DNA from: Beijerinckiaceae bacterium
GTDB lineage: Bacteria; Pseudomonadota; Alphaproteobacteria; Rhizobiales; Beijerinckiaceae
DNA: 54,432 nucleotides
Direction: 5' to 3'
Assembly (NCBI GenBank): GCA_025458025.1
Contig: JALOTF010000010.1
Location: 1 to 54,432 of the forward strand
Below, in pieces: positions 44,734 to 53,676 of this stretch (its first letter is position 1; the number at the start of each line of letters is the position of its first letter). The notes beneath the pieces are model-generated. The model ran no database searches. It was given only the letters and a program-made list of their open reading frames with translations, and was not told the origin of the DNA. A program made the position numbers and the translations under genes.

Positions 44734-46779
44734 TCAGTTGGCAGGGATGCGGCGGGCGAGAAGCGCGCCGGAGGCATCAAGCGAGGCCACCCAGCCCTCG
44801 GGAATGTAGGAAGAGGTGTAGACCTCCTCGATGATCGCCGGGCCCTGCACCGTGCCGGAACCGAGGGCTTCGCGCTGCCAGATGGCGGTTTCGACATAAC
44901 CCTTGCGGCCCCATACCGGGCGGCTTCCGGCCTTGGCCTCGCGGTTTTCGGCCTTGCCCTGTCCCTTCTCGGGTTTCGCCAGCCGGCCGACCGAGGCGAG
45001 GCGGAGGGTCACCACCTCGATGGGCGTGCCCGGCTCGTCATAGGAGAAGCGCTGGCGATGCAGCGCGTGGAAGCGCTCGGCTGCGAGTTTAAGGCCTTCA
45101 GCCGAGAAATCCGCCGCATCAAGCGTGACGTTGAGGTCGAAAGCCTGCCCGAGATAGCGCAGATCGAGGCTCCAGACGAAATCCCGCGAAGTTTCCGGCA
45201 CGCCATCCTCGCCGAGCAGGCGCTCGCCTTCCCGCGCCAGTCGCGCGGCGGTGGCGGAGAGGCGAGGGCCCGCTTGCGCCAGAAGACCGATCTCGGTGGT
45301 GGAAAGATCATGCACGATATCCGACCACAGGATGCCCCAGGCCGACAGCGTGGAGGCATGCGGCGGGAAGATGACTCGGCCGATGCCGAGATCCTCCGCG
45401 ACTTCGCAGGCATGCACGCCACCGGCACCGCCGAAGCTCAGCAGCGCGAAATCCTCCGGGTCGAGGCCCTTCTCGAACAGGGACAGGCGGATCGCCATGG
45501 CGAGGCTCGAATTCGTGACGGCGATCACGCCCGCGGCGGTTTCGTCGCGCGGGAGGCCGAGGGCCGTGGCGATGGGCTCGGCCGCGCTCTGGGCCAAAGC
45601 CGGATCGAGCGGCATCGCACCGCCCATGAAGCTTTCCGCCCCGAGCCGCCCGAGGATGAGGTTGGCGTCGGTCACGGTCAGGTCGCGACCACCATGGCTG
45701 TAGCAGGCGGGGCCCGGCCGCGCCCCGGCCGAATGCGGGCCGATCCGCAGGCGGCCGCTTTCATCCACCCAGGCGATGGAGCCGCCACCGGCACCGATGG
45801 TGCGCATCTCCACCATGGGAAGGCGCACGGGCAAGCCATCCACATCTCCCTCGCTGACCATGGCGATCGAGCCATTGCTCACGACCGACACATCGAAGGA
45901 GGTGCCGCCCATATCCACGGCCACGAGATTGGGCTCGCCGAGCGCCGCCGAGAGCCGCCGCGCGGCCGCCGCGCCACCGCTGGGGCCGGAGAGCAGCAAA
46001 CGGGCGGGTTCACGCCCCGCCTTGGCGAGGCCCGAAACGCCGCCATTCGACTGCACGAGATAAACCTGCGTGTCCGGCGCTTCCGTCGCGACTTTCTCGC
46101 AGAGGCGGTCGGTATAGCCCGAGACAACGGGCATCAGCATCGCGTTGAGCACGGTGGTGGAGAGTCGCTCGTATTCGCGCATCTCCGGGCTGATATCGGA
46201 TGAGAGCGAGATTGCGACGCCCGGCAGTTCCTCCGCGAGGATCGCGCCGACGCGCCGCTCATGCGCGGGGTTCGCATAGGCATGGAGCAGGCACACCGCC
46301 ACGGCGCGCACGCCCGCAGCCTTCAGGCGAGTGGCGACTGCGCGCACCGCCGGTTCAGCCAGCGGAACCTGCACCTGCCCATCTGCGCCCACCCGCTCGG
46401 GTACGCCGAAACACAGGCTGCGCGGCACCAGCGGCGGGGGCGGGGAGAGCGTGATCGCATAGACATCGCGCCGCCCATGCCGCCCGATCTGCAGGAGATC
46501 CTCAAAGCCGGCGGTGGTGACAATCGCGCCCTTCGGCAGCTTGCGCTCAAGCACAGCGTTGGTGGCGATCGTGGTGCCGTGTAGGATGTGCTCGACATCG
46601 CCCACATCGAAGCCGAAACGCTCGGCCGCCGCGCGAATGCCGCCGATCAACCCAATCGAAGGGTCTTCCGGCGTCGAGGGGGTCTTGAACTGGTGGATGC
46701 GGCCTGAACCGGCATCGAGCACCTCGATATCCGTGAAGGTGCCGCCGATATCAACGGCAATGCGAATGGATGCGTCCAT
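44734..46779 (-). CDS. hyuA: Hydantoinase/oxoprolinase subunit A
   Basis: A 681-residue HyuA-type protein of the actin/hexokinase ATPase fold. The phosphate-binding signature is IAVDIGGTFTDIEV near residue 7, GTTIATNAV comes next and VDMGGTSFDVSVV later. The substrate cannot be told from HyuA alone: hydantoinase, 5-oxoprolinase and acetone carboxylase relatives look alike. The sox genes downstream favour N-methylhydantoin or a related ureide. Confidence 0.9.
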   Translation of the reverse strand: MDASIRIAVDIGGTFTDIEVLDAGSGRIHQFKTPSTPEDPSIGLIGGIRAAAERFGFDVGDVEHILHGTTIATNAVLERKLPKGAIVTTAGFEDLLQIGRHGRRDVYAITLSPPPPLVPRSLCFGVPERVGADGQVQVPLAEPAVRAVATRLKAAGVRAVAVCLLHAYANPAHERRVGAILAEELPGVAISLSSDISPEMREYERLSTTVLNAMLMPVVSGYTDRLCEKVATEAPDTQVYLVQSNGGVSGLAKAGREPARLLLSGPSGGAAAARRLSAALGEPNLVAVDMGGTSFDVSVVSNGSIAMVSEGDVDGLPVRLPMVEMRTIGAGGGSIAWVDESGRLRIGPHSAGARPGPACYSHGGRDLTVTDANLILGRLGAESFMGGAMPLDPALAQSAAEPIATALGLPRDETAAGVIAVTNSSLAMAIRLSLFEKGLDPEDFALLSFGGAGGVHACEVAEDLGIGRVIFPPHASTLSAWGILWSDIVHDLSTTEIGLLAQAGPRLSATAARLAREGERLLGEDGVPETSRDFVWSLDLRYLGQAFDLNVTLDAADFSAEGLKLAAERFHALHRQRFSYDEPGTPIEVVTLRLASVGRLAKPEKGQGKAENREAKAGSRPVWGRKGYVETAIWQREALGSGTVQGPAIIEEVYTSSYIPEGWVASLDASGALLARRIPAN

Positions 46780-46812
46780 TGGGAAAAACCTCGGGATTGC
46801 AAAGGGCTGGCG

Positions 46813-47043
46813 TCAGATCATGCCTTCAGTCGCCAGTTGGTCGCGCAAGGTCGCGAAGTCCTGGCGCGCCCTGGCATAAACGGTCATGCCCAGCGCGCGG
46901 CAGAAGGGGATCACCCGGTCCATCGCATCAAGGCCGAACGTGCCGTGCTCGATATCCAGCATCACGCGGCAAAACCCGGGATCATCCGCGATCTCGATAT
47001 GCGGGAGGGGCGGCTGGGTCATCCAGAAGGCAAGGTTGTGCAT
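46813..47043 (-). pseudogene. Truncated HpcH/HpaI aldolase N-terminus
   Basis: A 76-residue frame starting MHNLAFWMTQPPLPHIEIAD and carrying VMLDIEHGTFGLDAMDRVIP, the N-terminal strands and metal-site region of HpcH/HpaI aldolases, which are normally about 250 residues. It stops after LRDQLATEGMI, and nothing similar continues in other frames before hyuA. GAGGA lies upstream of ATG 47043, so it could still be translated as a small protein. Confidence 0.6.
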
Positions 47044-47115
47044 GGCCAAGTTCCTCTGTTGTCCCGCGCGGTCAGGCACGGGAGCGACGGCAGGGCGGGC
47101 GGAGTGAGCGCGCCG

Positions 47116-47910
47116 CTATTTCACGAAAGTCTTCGCAAGGCCGAGCGAGCGATCCACGATGATGACCACAGCGAGGGTGAAGACGACGAGGAGAACCGAT
47201 GCCGCCGCGACCAGCGGATCGGCCCGGCTCTCCACATGGTGATAGAGTTCGACGGGTAGCGTCGTGACCTTCGGCCCGTTCATGAAGAGCGACAGCACCA
47301 CTTCATCGAAGGAGACGAGGAAGGAGAGTGCCGCCGCGGCCACGATTCCCGGCATCAGCATGGGCAATGTGATGCGGAAAAAGACCGAAAGCGGTGAGGC
47401 ACCCAGCGTCGCTGCGGCTTCCTCCACCGCGATGGGCAGGGTGGACAGCGCGGTGGCGATCACGCGCAAGGCATAGGGCAGTGTGACCACGAGATGCGCG
47501 AGGAAAATGCCTTGCGGCGTCGCGAGATAGCCCGCGCGTGCCATCACGATCAGCAAGGCGAGGCCCAGCACAATGGTCGGCAGCAGCAGCGGCGCGGTGA
47601 GCAGGCTCATGATCGCATCCGCCCCGAATGGCGCCTTGCGGATGAGCGCATAGGAAGCGGGTACCGCGATCAGGATGTTCACGACCGTCACGAGAGACGC
47701 GAGCTTCACGCTGAAGAGGAAAGCATCGAGCAGCTTCGCATTCGCGCCGATGGCGATGTACCAGCGCAGGCTGTAGCCCGAAGGCGGGAACGACATGAAC
47801 ACGTCGTTCGAAAACGAAAGTGGCACGACAATCAGCACCGGTGCCAGCAGGAACAGGAAGCCGAAGGCCGCGAGAACTTTCAGAACAGGGGAGACCGGTT
47901 TCTCTTCCAT
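47116..47910 (-). CDS. potC: Spermidine/putrescine-type ABC transporter permease (PotC-like)
   Basis: A 264-residue permease with six helices and the EAA motif EEAAATLGASPLSVFFRITLP. It is the second permease of the importer in this operon, 5 bases after the first. Confidence 0.85.
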   Translation of the reverse strand: MEEKPVSPVLKVLAAFGFLFLLAPVLIVVPLSFSNDVFMSFPPSGYSLRWYIAIGANAKLLDAFLFSVKLASLVTVVNILIAVPASYALIRKAPFGADAIMSLLTAPLLLPTIVLGLALLIVMARAGYLATPQGIFLAHLVVTLPYALRVIATALSTLPIAVEEAAATLGASPLSVFFRITLPMLMPGIVAAAALSFLVSFDEVVLSLFMNGPKVTTLPVELYHHVESRADPLVAAASVLLVVFTLAVVIIVDRSLGLAKTFVK

Positions 47911-47914
47911 GCCA

Positions 47915-48796
47915 TCACCCCAGGGATTTCAGCACGCGGCTATAGATCGTCAGGGCAACGCCGAAGACCACGAGCACGATGATCGAGAGCGTGGCGGCCA
48001 AAGGCCAGTCGAGTGTCACGATCGCCTGGTCATAAACCTCGGTGGCGAGCAGGAAGACGCGGCCACCACCCAGCAGCTTCGGCGTGATGAAGGAGGAAAC
48101 CGCCAGCACGAAGGTCAGCAGCGATCCCAGCGCGATGCCCGGCAGCGAGAGCGGCAGCACCACGCGCCAGAACACCCGGAACGGGGAGGCACCGAGCGTC
48201 GCGGCGGCTTCCTCTACGCGGGAATCGAGCTTTCCGAAGCCCGCGAGCAGCGCGAGGATCATGTAGGGCATAAGGATTTCGGTGAGGCCGATCACCACGC
48301 CCGTGAGGTTGAACATGAGGCGCAGCGGGCCATCAAAACCCAGAGCCATCAGCCCGTTATTGATGAGCCCGCGATCGGAGAGGATCGCAATCCAGCCATA
48401 GGTGCGCACCACCGCCGAGAGCAGCAGCGGCGAGATGACCATGACCAGCAGGATGCTGCGCCACATGCCCGAGGAGCGGTGCAGGTAAAGCGCCACGGGA
48501 TAGGAAACCAGCAGCGTGAGCAGGGTAATCGTGAGGCTGGTGCGCACGCTGTTCCACAGCAATTCCCAGTAGAAGGGGTCTGTGACCACGAGTTGCCATT
48601 TCGCGAAGGACCAGTTGCCCGTCATCGCGCCGGTCGAGCGAACCTCCATGAAGGAGATCATCGCGAGATTAACCACCGGCAGTATAAACCCGATGAGGTT
48701 CACCGCCGTGATTGGCAGCAGAAGCATCACGATGAGCGCGCGCCCGTCGAGTTTCGGCGCTTCCGGCAGGGCTGCATGAGTGGCGCTTGCCGTCAT
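47915..48796 (-). CDS. potB: Spermidine/putrescine-type ABC transporter permease (PotB-like)
   Basis: A 293-residue permease with the EAA motif EEAAATLGASPFRVFWRVVLP. Its start overlaps the ATPase gene's end by 4 bases. Confidence 0.85.
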   Translation of the reverse strand: MTASATHAALPEAPKLDGRALIVMLLLPITAVNLIGFILPVVNLAMISFMEVRSTGAMTGNWSFAKWQLVVTDPFYWELLWNSVRTSLTITLLTLLVSYPVALYLHRSSGMWRSILLVMVISPLLLSAVVRTYGWIAILSDRGLINNGLMALGFDGPLRLMFNLTGVVIGLTEILMPYMILALLAGFGKLDSRVEEAAATLGASPFRVFWRVVLPLSLPGIALGSLLTFVLAVSSFITPKLLGGGRVFLLATEVYDQAIVTLDWPLAATLSIIVLVVFGVALTIYSRVLKSLG

Positions 48797-49914
48797 GGCT
48801 TCGCCTCGAACACGAGCGTATCCTGCGCGGACCAGCTGAGCGTGACGGTGGTGCCAGGGGCCAGCGCGCGGCCCGAGCCGAGGGTCGCCTCTTCCACCTG
48901 AAAGGTGAGGTCGCCGGCCAATACATCATATTGCAGCAGGTTGCCGGCATAGGTCATGCGGCGCACGATGCCGGAAAGCGTGTTCTGTCCGCCCGATGCA
49001 GCGGCGCTCCCGGTCGAAATCGTTATGCGATGCGGCCGGATCATCACATCCGCCGGGCCATTGGCCTCGGTAGCGGAATGCACGAGCGTGTCACCCAGTT
49101 TCACGCTGCGGCCAAGCGCCGTTCCGCTGAAGCGATTGGTGCGGCCCACGAAACTTGCCACGAACGGAGTACGCGGGCGCTCGTAAAGGTCTTCCGGCGT
49201 GCCGGTCTGCTCAATGCGCCCGTGGTTCATCACCACCACGCGATCGGACATCGTGAGCGCCTCATCCTGATCATGCGTCACGAAAATTGCGGTGGTGCCG
49301 AGCCGGCGCTGGATGTCGCGAATCTCGGTGCGCATCTCGTCGCGCAGCTTCGCGTCGAGGTTCGAAAGCGGTTCATCGAGCAGCAGGATGGACGGGCGGA
49401 TCACCAGCGCCCGCGCCAAAGCCACGCGCTGCTGCTGGCCGCCGGAGAGTTCGGACGGGCGGCGGTTCTCGCGGCCCTCGAGTCGTACGAGGGCAATCGC
49501 TTCCGTGACCCGGTTGCTGATTTCGCTGCGCGAGAGACCACGCATTTCAAGCCCGAAGGCGATGTTGCCGGCCACGCTCATATGCGGAAACAGCGCGTAG
49601 CTCTGGAAAACGAGGCCCATATCGCGGCGGAAGGGCGGGATGGCGGTGAGGTCGCGCCCGGCGACCACGATCCGCCCGCCCGAGGCCTGCACGAGCCCTG
49701 CGATCATCCGCAGGGTCGTGGTCTTGCCGCAACCGGAAGGGCCGAGGAGCGAGACGAACTCGCCCTGGTTCACATCGAGATCCACCGCATCGACCGCAAC
49801 GAACTCGCTGTAGCGCTTGCTCAGGCCCTGGAGGGAGAGAAAGCCATGGCCGGGCTTGGCTTCGTTGCCGAGGGGCGCGGCGATGTTCGTTGCGGTCGAC
49901 GCGTGGTGGATCAT
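48793..49914 (-). CDS. potA: Spermidine/putrescine-type ABC transporter ATPase (PotA-like)
   Basis: A 373-residue ATPase. Walker A is GPSGCGKTTTLRM, the signature [15 protein letters not shown] and Walker B ILLLDEPLSNLD, with a C-terminal TOBE-like domain (about 290-370). ATG 49914 is chosen because the longer frame has no family sequence before it; the ribosome site is weak. Confidence 0.88.
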   Translation of the reverse strand: MIHHASTATNIAAPLGNEAKPGHGFLSLQGLSKRYSEFVAVDAVDLDVNQGEFVSLLGPSGCGKTTTLRMIAGLVQASGGRIVVAGRDLTAIPPFRRDMGLVFQSYALFPHMSVAGNIAFGLEMRGLSRSEISNRVTEAIALVRLEGRENRRPSELSGGQQQRVALARALVIRPSILLLDEPLSNLDAKLRDEMRTEIRDIQRRLGTTAIFVTHDQDEALTMSDRVVVMNHGRIEQTGTPEDLYERPRTPFVASFVGRTNRFSGTALGRSVKLGDTLVHSATEANGPADVMIRPHRITISTGSAAASGGQNTLSGIVRRMTYAGNLLQYDVLAGDLTFQVEEATLGSGRALAPGTTVTLSWSAQDTLVFEAKP

Positions 49915-49939
49915 CGGATCAGCTCTGTTGCGAGTGTGA

Positions 49940-50983
49940 TCAGCGCGACAGCGGCAGCACGCGGCGACGCCACTGGTCCGAGAGCTGGTCACGCACGCGG
50001 GCCACAGCAATCCAGTCCACCGGGACCACGCGGTCAAGGAAGTTCACAGCCGTGCGGTTGATCGCCTTCGGGTCGATCTGCGCTTTGGAATTGGTGGGCG
50101 CGTAGAACATCGATTCCGTGAAGCTCTTCTGGGCTTCAGGCGACAGCGCATAGGCCACGAACTTGCGTGCGGCCTCCGCCTGCTTCGAACCCTCGACGAG
50201 GCTGATGACGTTCACCTGAAAGGCCGTGCCCTCGGAGGGGATCACTGCGCGGAGCTTGCCGCCGGATGTTTCCGAATTCACCTGAGCGCGTGCATTCCAG
50301 CCCACCCCGATGGTCGCCTGCCCGGCGATGATCGGCGCATAGACCTCCGGCTTCGGCTCCCAGGTCTGCACATTCGGCGCAATCGGCGCCATGGCCTCGA
50401 TGCCCTTTTCGAAGCGGCCTTCCACGCCCGGTCCGCCGTTCTTCTTGTCGAGGATCATCAGCAGCGACAGACCCTGAATATCCGGCACGCCGGGAATGAC
50501 CACCTTGCCGCGCGCGGCAGGCTCGGCCATCGCGAGCAGGGAAGTCGGCGGCGTGGGGTAGGCATCGCTGTTGTAGATCAGCACGAGATTGTCGAAGGTC
50601 ACCGCAACGCCCGCTACGCCGGGGAAGCGCGCATTGGGATAGAGATCCTTCAGGACCGGCATCGAATTCTCATCGAGCGCCTTGAAAAGCCCTTCATCAG
50701 TGCCCGCCTTGGCGACGGACACATCCATGATGACCACATCGGTCTGCGGCGCCGCCTTCTGGGCGCGCAACTGGCCGATCATCGCCGCCGAACTCGGCTG
50801 GGGAACGTAATTCACCTTGATGCCGGGATTGGCCTTCTGGAACGGCTCGATCACGGCCTTGATGTAACGGTCCTGAAACAGGCCCGTATACGCCATGACA
50901 TTGATTTCCTGCGCGCGGGCCATCCCGGACGAGAGCCCGATAGCGAGGGCCGTGGCGGCAAGGGCAAGGCTTCTGTTCTGCAT
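49940..50983 (-). CDS. potD: PotD/Fe-type ABC binding protein
   Basis: A 347-residue periplasmic binding protein with a signal peptide (NRSLALAATALAIGLSSGMARAQ). The mature part begins EINVMAYTGLFQDRYIKAV and has VGWNARAQVNSE, as in the PotD and iron(III)-type group. AAGGAC precedes ATG 50983. Polyamine specificity is not established; in this operon it probably imports the ureide or an N-methyl amino compound. Confidence 0.85.
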   Translation of the reverse strand: MQNRSLALAATALAIGLSSGMARAQEINVMAYTGLFQDRYIKAVIEPFQKANPGIKVNYVPQPSSAAMIGQLRAQKAAPQTDVVIMDVSVAKAGTDEGLFKALDENSMPVLKDLYPNARFPGVAGVAVTFDNLVLIYNSDAYPTPPTSLLAMAEPAARGKVVIPGVPDIQGLSLLMILDKKNGGPGVEGRFEKGIEAMAPIAPNVQTWEPKPEVYAPIIAGQATIGVGWNARAQVNSETSGGKLRAVIPSEGTAFQVNVISLVEGSKQAEAARKFVAYALSPEAQKSFTESMFYAPTNSKAQIDPKAINRTAVNFLDRVVPVDWIAVARVRDQLSDQWRRRVLPLSR

Positions 50984-51032
50984 GTCGGCGTCCTTTCCAG
51001 AGTTGAGAGGCGATGAGGCGGCTGGGATTGGA

Positions 51033-51698
51033 TCAGGGGGCGCGTTTCGCGTCCACCATGGCACGGGCGCCGGAAATATCCGGCAATTTCTCGCCATTGC
51101 GCAGGCGGTTCAGCAGAACGATCTCGGCTTCCTGCATGGCAATCGCGCGATCTGCGACCGCTTTCGCTGCACCGGGATCGAGCACGATCACGCCGCTTTC
51201 ATCACAGAGGATCGCATCGCCAGGATGCACCACCTGCCCGCCAACCGTGACCGGCACGTTCACCGCACCTTCGAGGCCCAGCAGCTTGGTGGTGATGGAG
51301 GAGGGGCCCCGGCACCACATGGGCAGGTCCACCTTCGCGATTTCCGAGAGGTCTGTCGCCGGCCCGTCGATCACGCCGGCCTTCACGCCGGCGATCTTCA
51401 TCGCATGGGTGATCACGCCGCCCCAGCAGGCATGGCGATCATCCCCGCAGCGATCGACCAGCACGATATCGCCCGGCCGCACCTCGGCGGTGAGCCAGTG
51501 GAGCAGCGTGGAATCCGCATGCGGAATGCGGATCGTCACCGCCGTGCCCGCCACGCGCTTGTTCGGCAGAACCGCGCTGATCCGGCGATCAATGAAGGAG
51601 GAATGCAGCACATGACCGACGGTCGCGGTCTCGACCCGCTCCAGCAGGGTCACGAGATCGGCAGGAATCTGGGCGGGCATCGGGCGGATGGTGAACAT
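51033..51698 (-). CDS. RraA/HMG-aldolase family protein
   Basis: A 221-residue member of the RraA/4-hydroxy-4-methyl-2-oxoglutarate aldolase family. The metal-site region is GDIVLVDRCGDDRHACWGG, followed by GVIDGPATD. Members cleave 4-hydroxy-2-oxo acids or decarboxylate oxaloacetate; some are RNase E inhibitors. It fits a downstream aldolase or decarboxylase role in this operon, but the substrate is unknown. Confidence 0.85.
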   Translation of the reverse strand: MFTIRPMPAQIPADLVTLLERVETATVGHVLHSSFIDRRISAVLPNKRVAGTAVTIRIPHADSTLLHWLTAEVRPGDIVLVDRCGDDRHACWGGVITHAMKIAGVKAGVIDGPATDLSEIAKVDLPMWCRGPSSITTKLLGLEGAVNVPVTVGGQVVHPGDAILCDESGVIVLDPGAAKAVADRAIAMQEAEIVLLNRLRNGEKLPDISGARAMVDAKRAP

Positions 51699-51716
51699 GG
51701 CTTCTGGACTTTCCGG

Positions 51717-52526
51717 TCAGAGCGGCAGAACGTGGTGATTGGCGACGGGCAGCTTTGTGCGGATCTCGTCGAGCTGCCGCATATCGATATGCGCCGCCGC
51801 ATGGCCGACGCGGTCCGGCACCTGCGCCACCACCATGCCCCAGGGATCGATGACCATCGAATGGCCGTAGCAAACCTTCTGGCCGTTCTCGCCATGCCCG
51901 AAGATCTGAGCCGAAGCGGCCACGAAGCATTGGGTTTCGATGGCGCGAGCCCGCAGCAGCACTTCCCAATGGTCCTTGCCGGTCATCAGGGTGAAGGCCG
52001 CCGGCAGCACGATCACCTGCGCCCCAGCATCGCGCAGCGCGCGGAACAGTTCGGGGAAGCGCAGATCGTAGCAGATGGAACAGCCGACCGTCGCATCGCC
52101 GACCTTATAGGTCACGACCGCATCGCCCCGGCTGACATTGTCGGATTCGCGATAGACGAGACCGCCCGGCACATCGACATCGAAGAGATGCAGCTTGCGG
52201 TAATGCGCGATCTGCCGCCCCTCGGGGTTGAACACCGCTGTCGCATTGAAATAATTGTTGCCGGACCTTTCCATCATGCTGCCGGCATGAAGCGTCACGC
52301 GATGGCGCGCGGCCAGCGATGACATCATCTTCCAGGCTTCGCCCTCGCCGAACAGTTCAGAGGCAGCACGGGAATCGTCCCTGTTCTCGCCGAGATGGGC
52401 AAAATACTCAGGAAGAACAATCAAATCAGGAGATGATTGGGCAGCAGATTGAATTAGACTTTCAGCAATTCGTAGATTTTCGGACTTGTTCGCCCGCGAA
52501 TTCATCTGAACGACGCTGATTTGCAT
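51717..52526 (-). CDS. Carbon-nitrogen hydrolase (nitrilase superfamily)
   Basis: A 269-residue nitrilase-superfamily amidase with the catalytic triad E40 (LPEYF), K111 (YRKLHLFD) and C152 (ICYDLRFPE). The sequence is close to the Nit2/omega-amidase group, which also resembles N-carbamoyl-amino-acid hydrolases. GGGGGA lies 7 bases before ATG 52526. As first gene of the operon that also has HyuAB and Sox, a carbamoylsarcosine- or carbamoyl-amino-acid hydrolase role is a fair hypothesis. Confidence 0.85.
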   Translation of the reverse strand: MQISVVQMNSRANKSENLRIAESLIQSAAQSSPDLIVLPEYFAHLGENRDDSRAASELFGEGEAWKMMSSLAARHRVTLHAGSMMERSGNNYFNATAVFNPEGRQIAHYRKLHLFDVDVPGGLVYRESDNVSRGDAVVTYKVGDATVGCSICYDLRFPELFRALRDAGAQVIVLPAAFTLMTGKDHWEVLLRARAIETQCFVAASAQIFGHGENGQKVCYGHSMVIDPWGMVVAQVPDRVGHAAAHIDMRQLDEIRTKLPVANHHVLPL

Positions 52527-52565
52527 GGCCAAATCCCCCTTTTGAGCGGGGAAAGTAAGTGCCGA

Positions 52566-52581
52566 TGCTGGCATCTCAGCA
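52566..52581. promoter_or_regulatory. Candidate LysR site upstream of the 14-gene run
   Basis: TGCTG-GCATCT-CAGCA is an inverted repeat in the only sizeable intergenic gap (52527-52648) upstream of the minus-strand operon. An A/T-rich stretch beside it (about 52589-52620) may hold the promoter. The LysR gene ends just before this region. Confidence 0.4.
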
Positions 52582-52648
52582 AGCACGAAATTTTTATGCT
52601 TTGTTATAAATTTTTCTTATCATCCCCTCCGGGCATGAGGTTGGGCTG

Positions 52649-53566
52649 TCAAAGCGCCGACCAGAGCTGGGTGGCAAGGCCTTGTTCCCGCGCGATTTCC
52701 GCGGCCATGGCCGCAACAGCCGCGGGCAGGGGATTGTCAGGCCGCTCGGCATAGATCGCATGGATCGGCATCGGCCCGACATTGATCCGCACGCTGACCT
52801 CGACCAGCTCGCGCCGCGCCACCTGCTGATGCACCACCGCCTTTGGCACCATGGCGATTCCAGCGCCGCTGACGGCGAGGCTGATGATGGTCGCGAGCGA
52901 ATTCGTGTTGAAAATCCGCACGCTGTCGAGGTCGATTCCCGCATGGGTCAGCATGCGCATCGTGGCGTGGTAGGGCTGCGAGCCCTTCGAATAGCCGATC
53001 AGCGGATAGGCCAGCACGTCGGTGAGTTCGCAAGGGCGATCCGGCATTTCGAGCCTCGGTGCTGCGAACCAGCCGTAATCGAGCCGCATGATCTCGACAT
53101 TGATCAGTTCGGGGCCGAGCACGGGGCCGACGATCAGCGCGAGATCCAGATGCCGCTCCTGAAGCTGCCGCGCCACGGCGAGGCTCGTATCTACCGCCAG
53201 ATCGAGGCTGACGGCGGGATAGCGTGCTTTCAGGCGCTCCAGCAGATGCGGAAGCCATGTATAGACCACGGTATCGATGGTGCCGATGGTGATGGTTCCG
53301 CGCAGGCCATGGCCGTCGCCGATCTGCTCGCGCAGTTCATGCGTCATCCGCACGATGGTCTCGGCGCGCGCCAGCAATTTCTCGCCTTCCGGGCTGAGGC
53401 GCACCGATCGCGGATCGCGATCGAACAGCCGCGCCCCGAGATCGCGCTCCAGCGTGGCGATGCGGCTCGAAATCGCAGCCTGTGTTGTGTGCAGGCGTTC
53501 GGCAGCTGCCGAGAAGCTGCGCAGGCGCGCGACCCACAGGAAGGTTTCGAGAAAGCGGATATTCAT
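52649..53566 (-). CDS. LysR-family regulator of the ureide/sarcosine run
   Basis: A 305-residue LTTR. The winged helix is NIRFLETFLWVARLRSFSAAAERLHTTQAAIS-like at about 2-33, followed by RIATLERDLGARLF. The effector domain has ITIGTIDTVVYTWLP and AVSGAGIAMVPKAVV. It is transcribed in the same direction as the 14-gene run, with a 122-base gap. It is the likely pathway activator; the inducer is unknown. Confidence 0.88.
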   Translation of the reverse strand: MNIRFLETFLWVARLRSFSAAAERLHTTQAAISSRIATLERDLGARLFDRDPRSVRLSPEGEKLLARAETIVRMTHELREQIGDGHGLRGTITIGTIDTVVYTWLPHLLERLKARYPAVSLDLAVDTSLAVARQLQERHLDLALIVGPVLGPELINVEIMRLDYGWFAAPRLEMPDRPCELTDVLAYPLIGYSKGSQPYHATMRMLTHAGIDLDSVRIFNTNSLATIISLAVSGAGIAMVPKAVVHQQVARRELVEVSVRINVGPMPIHAIYAERPDNPLPAAVAAMAAEIAREQGLATQLWSAL

Positions 53567-53676
53567 GGCGCATGCCCCAATGCCGGCGCGGCGCGCGCGC
53601 TCGCGGAGCCGCTTCTGCCTGCCGAGAGTTCACCATCTCGGGTCGGGTGGCAAATCATCCCGGAGATCGTATCGGC

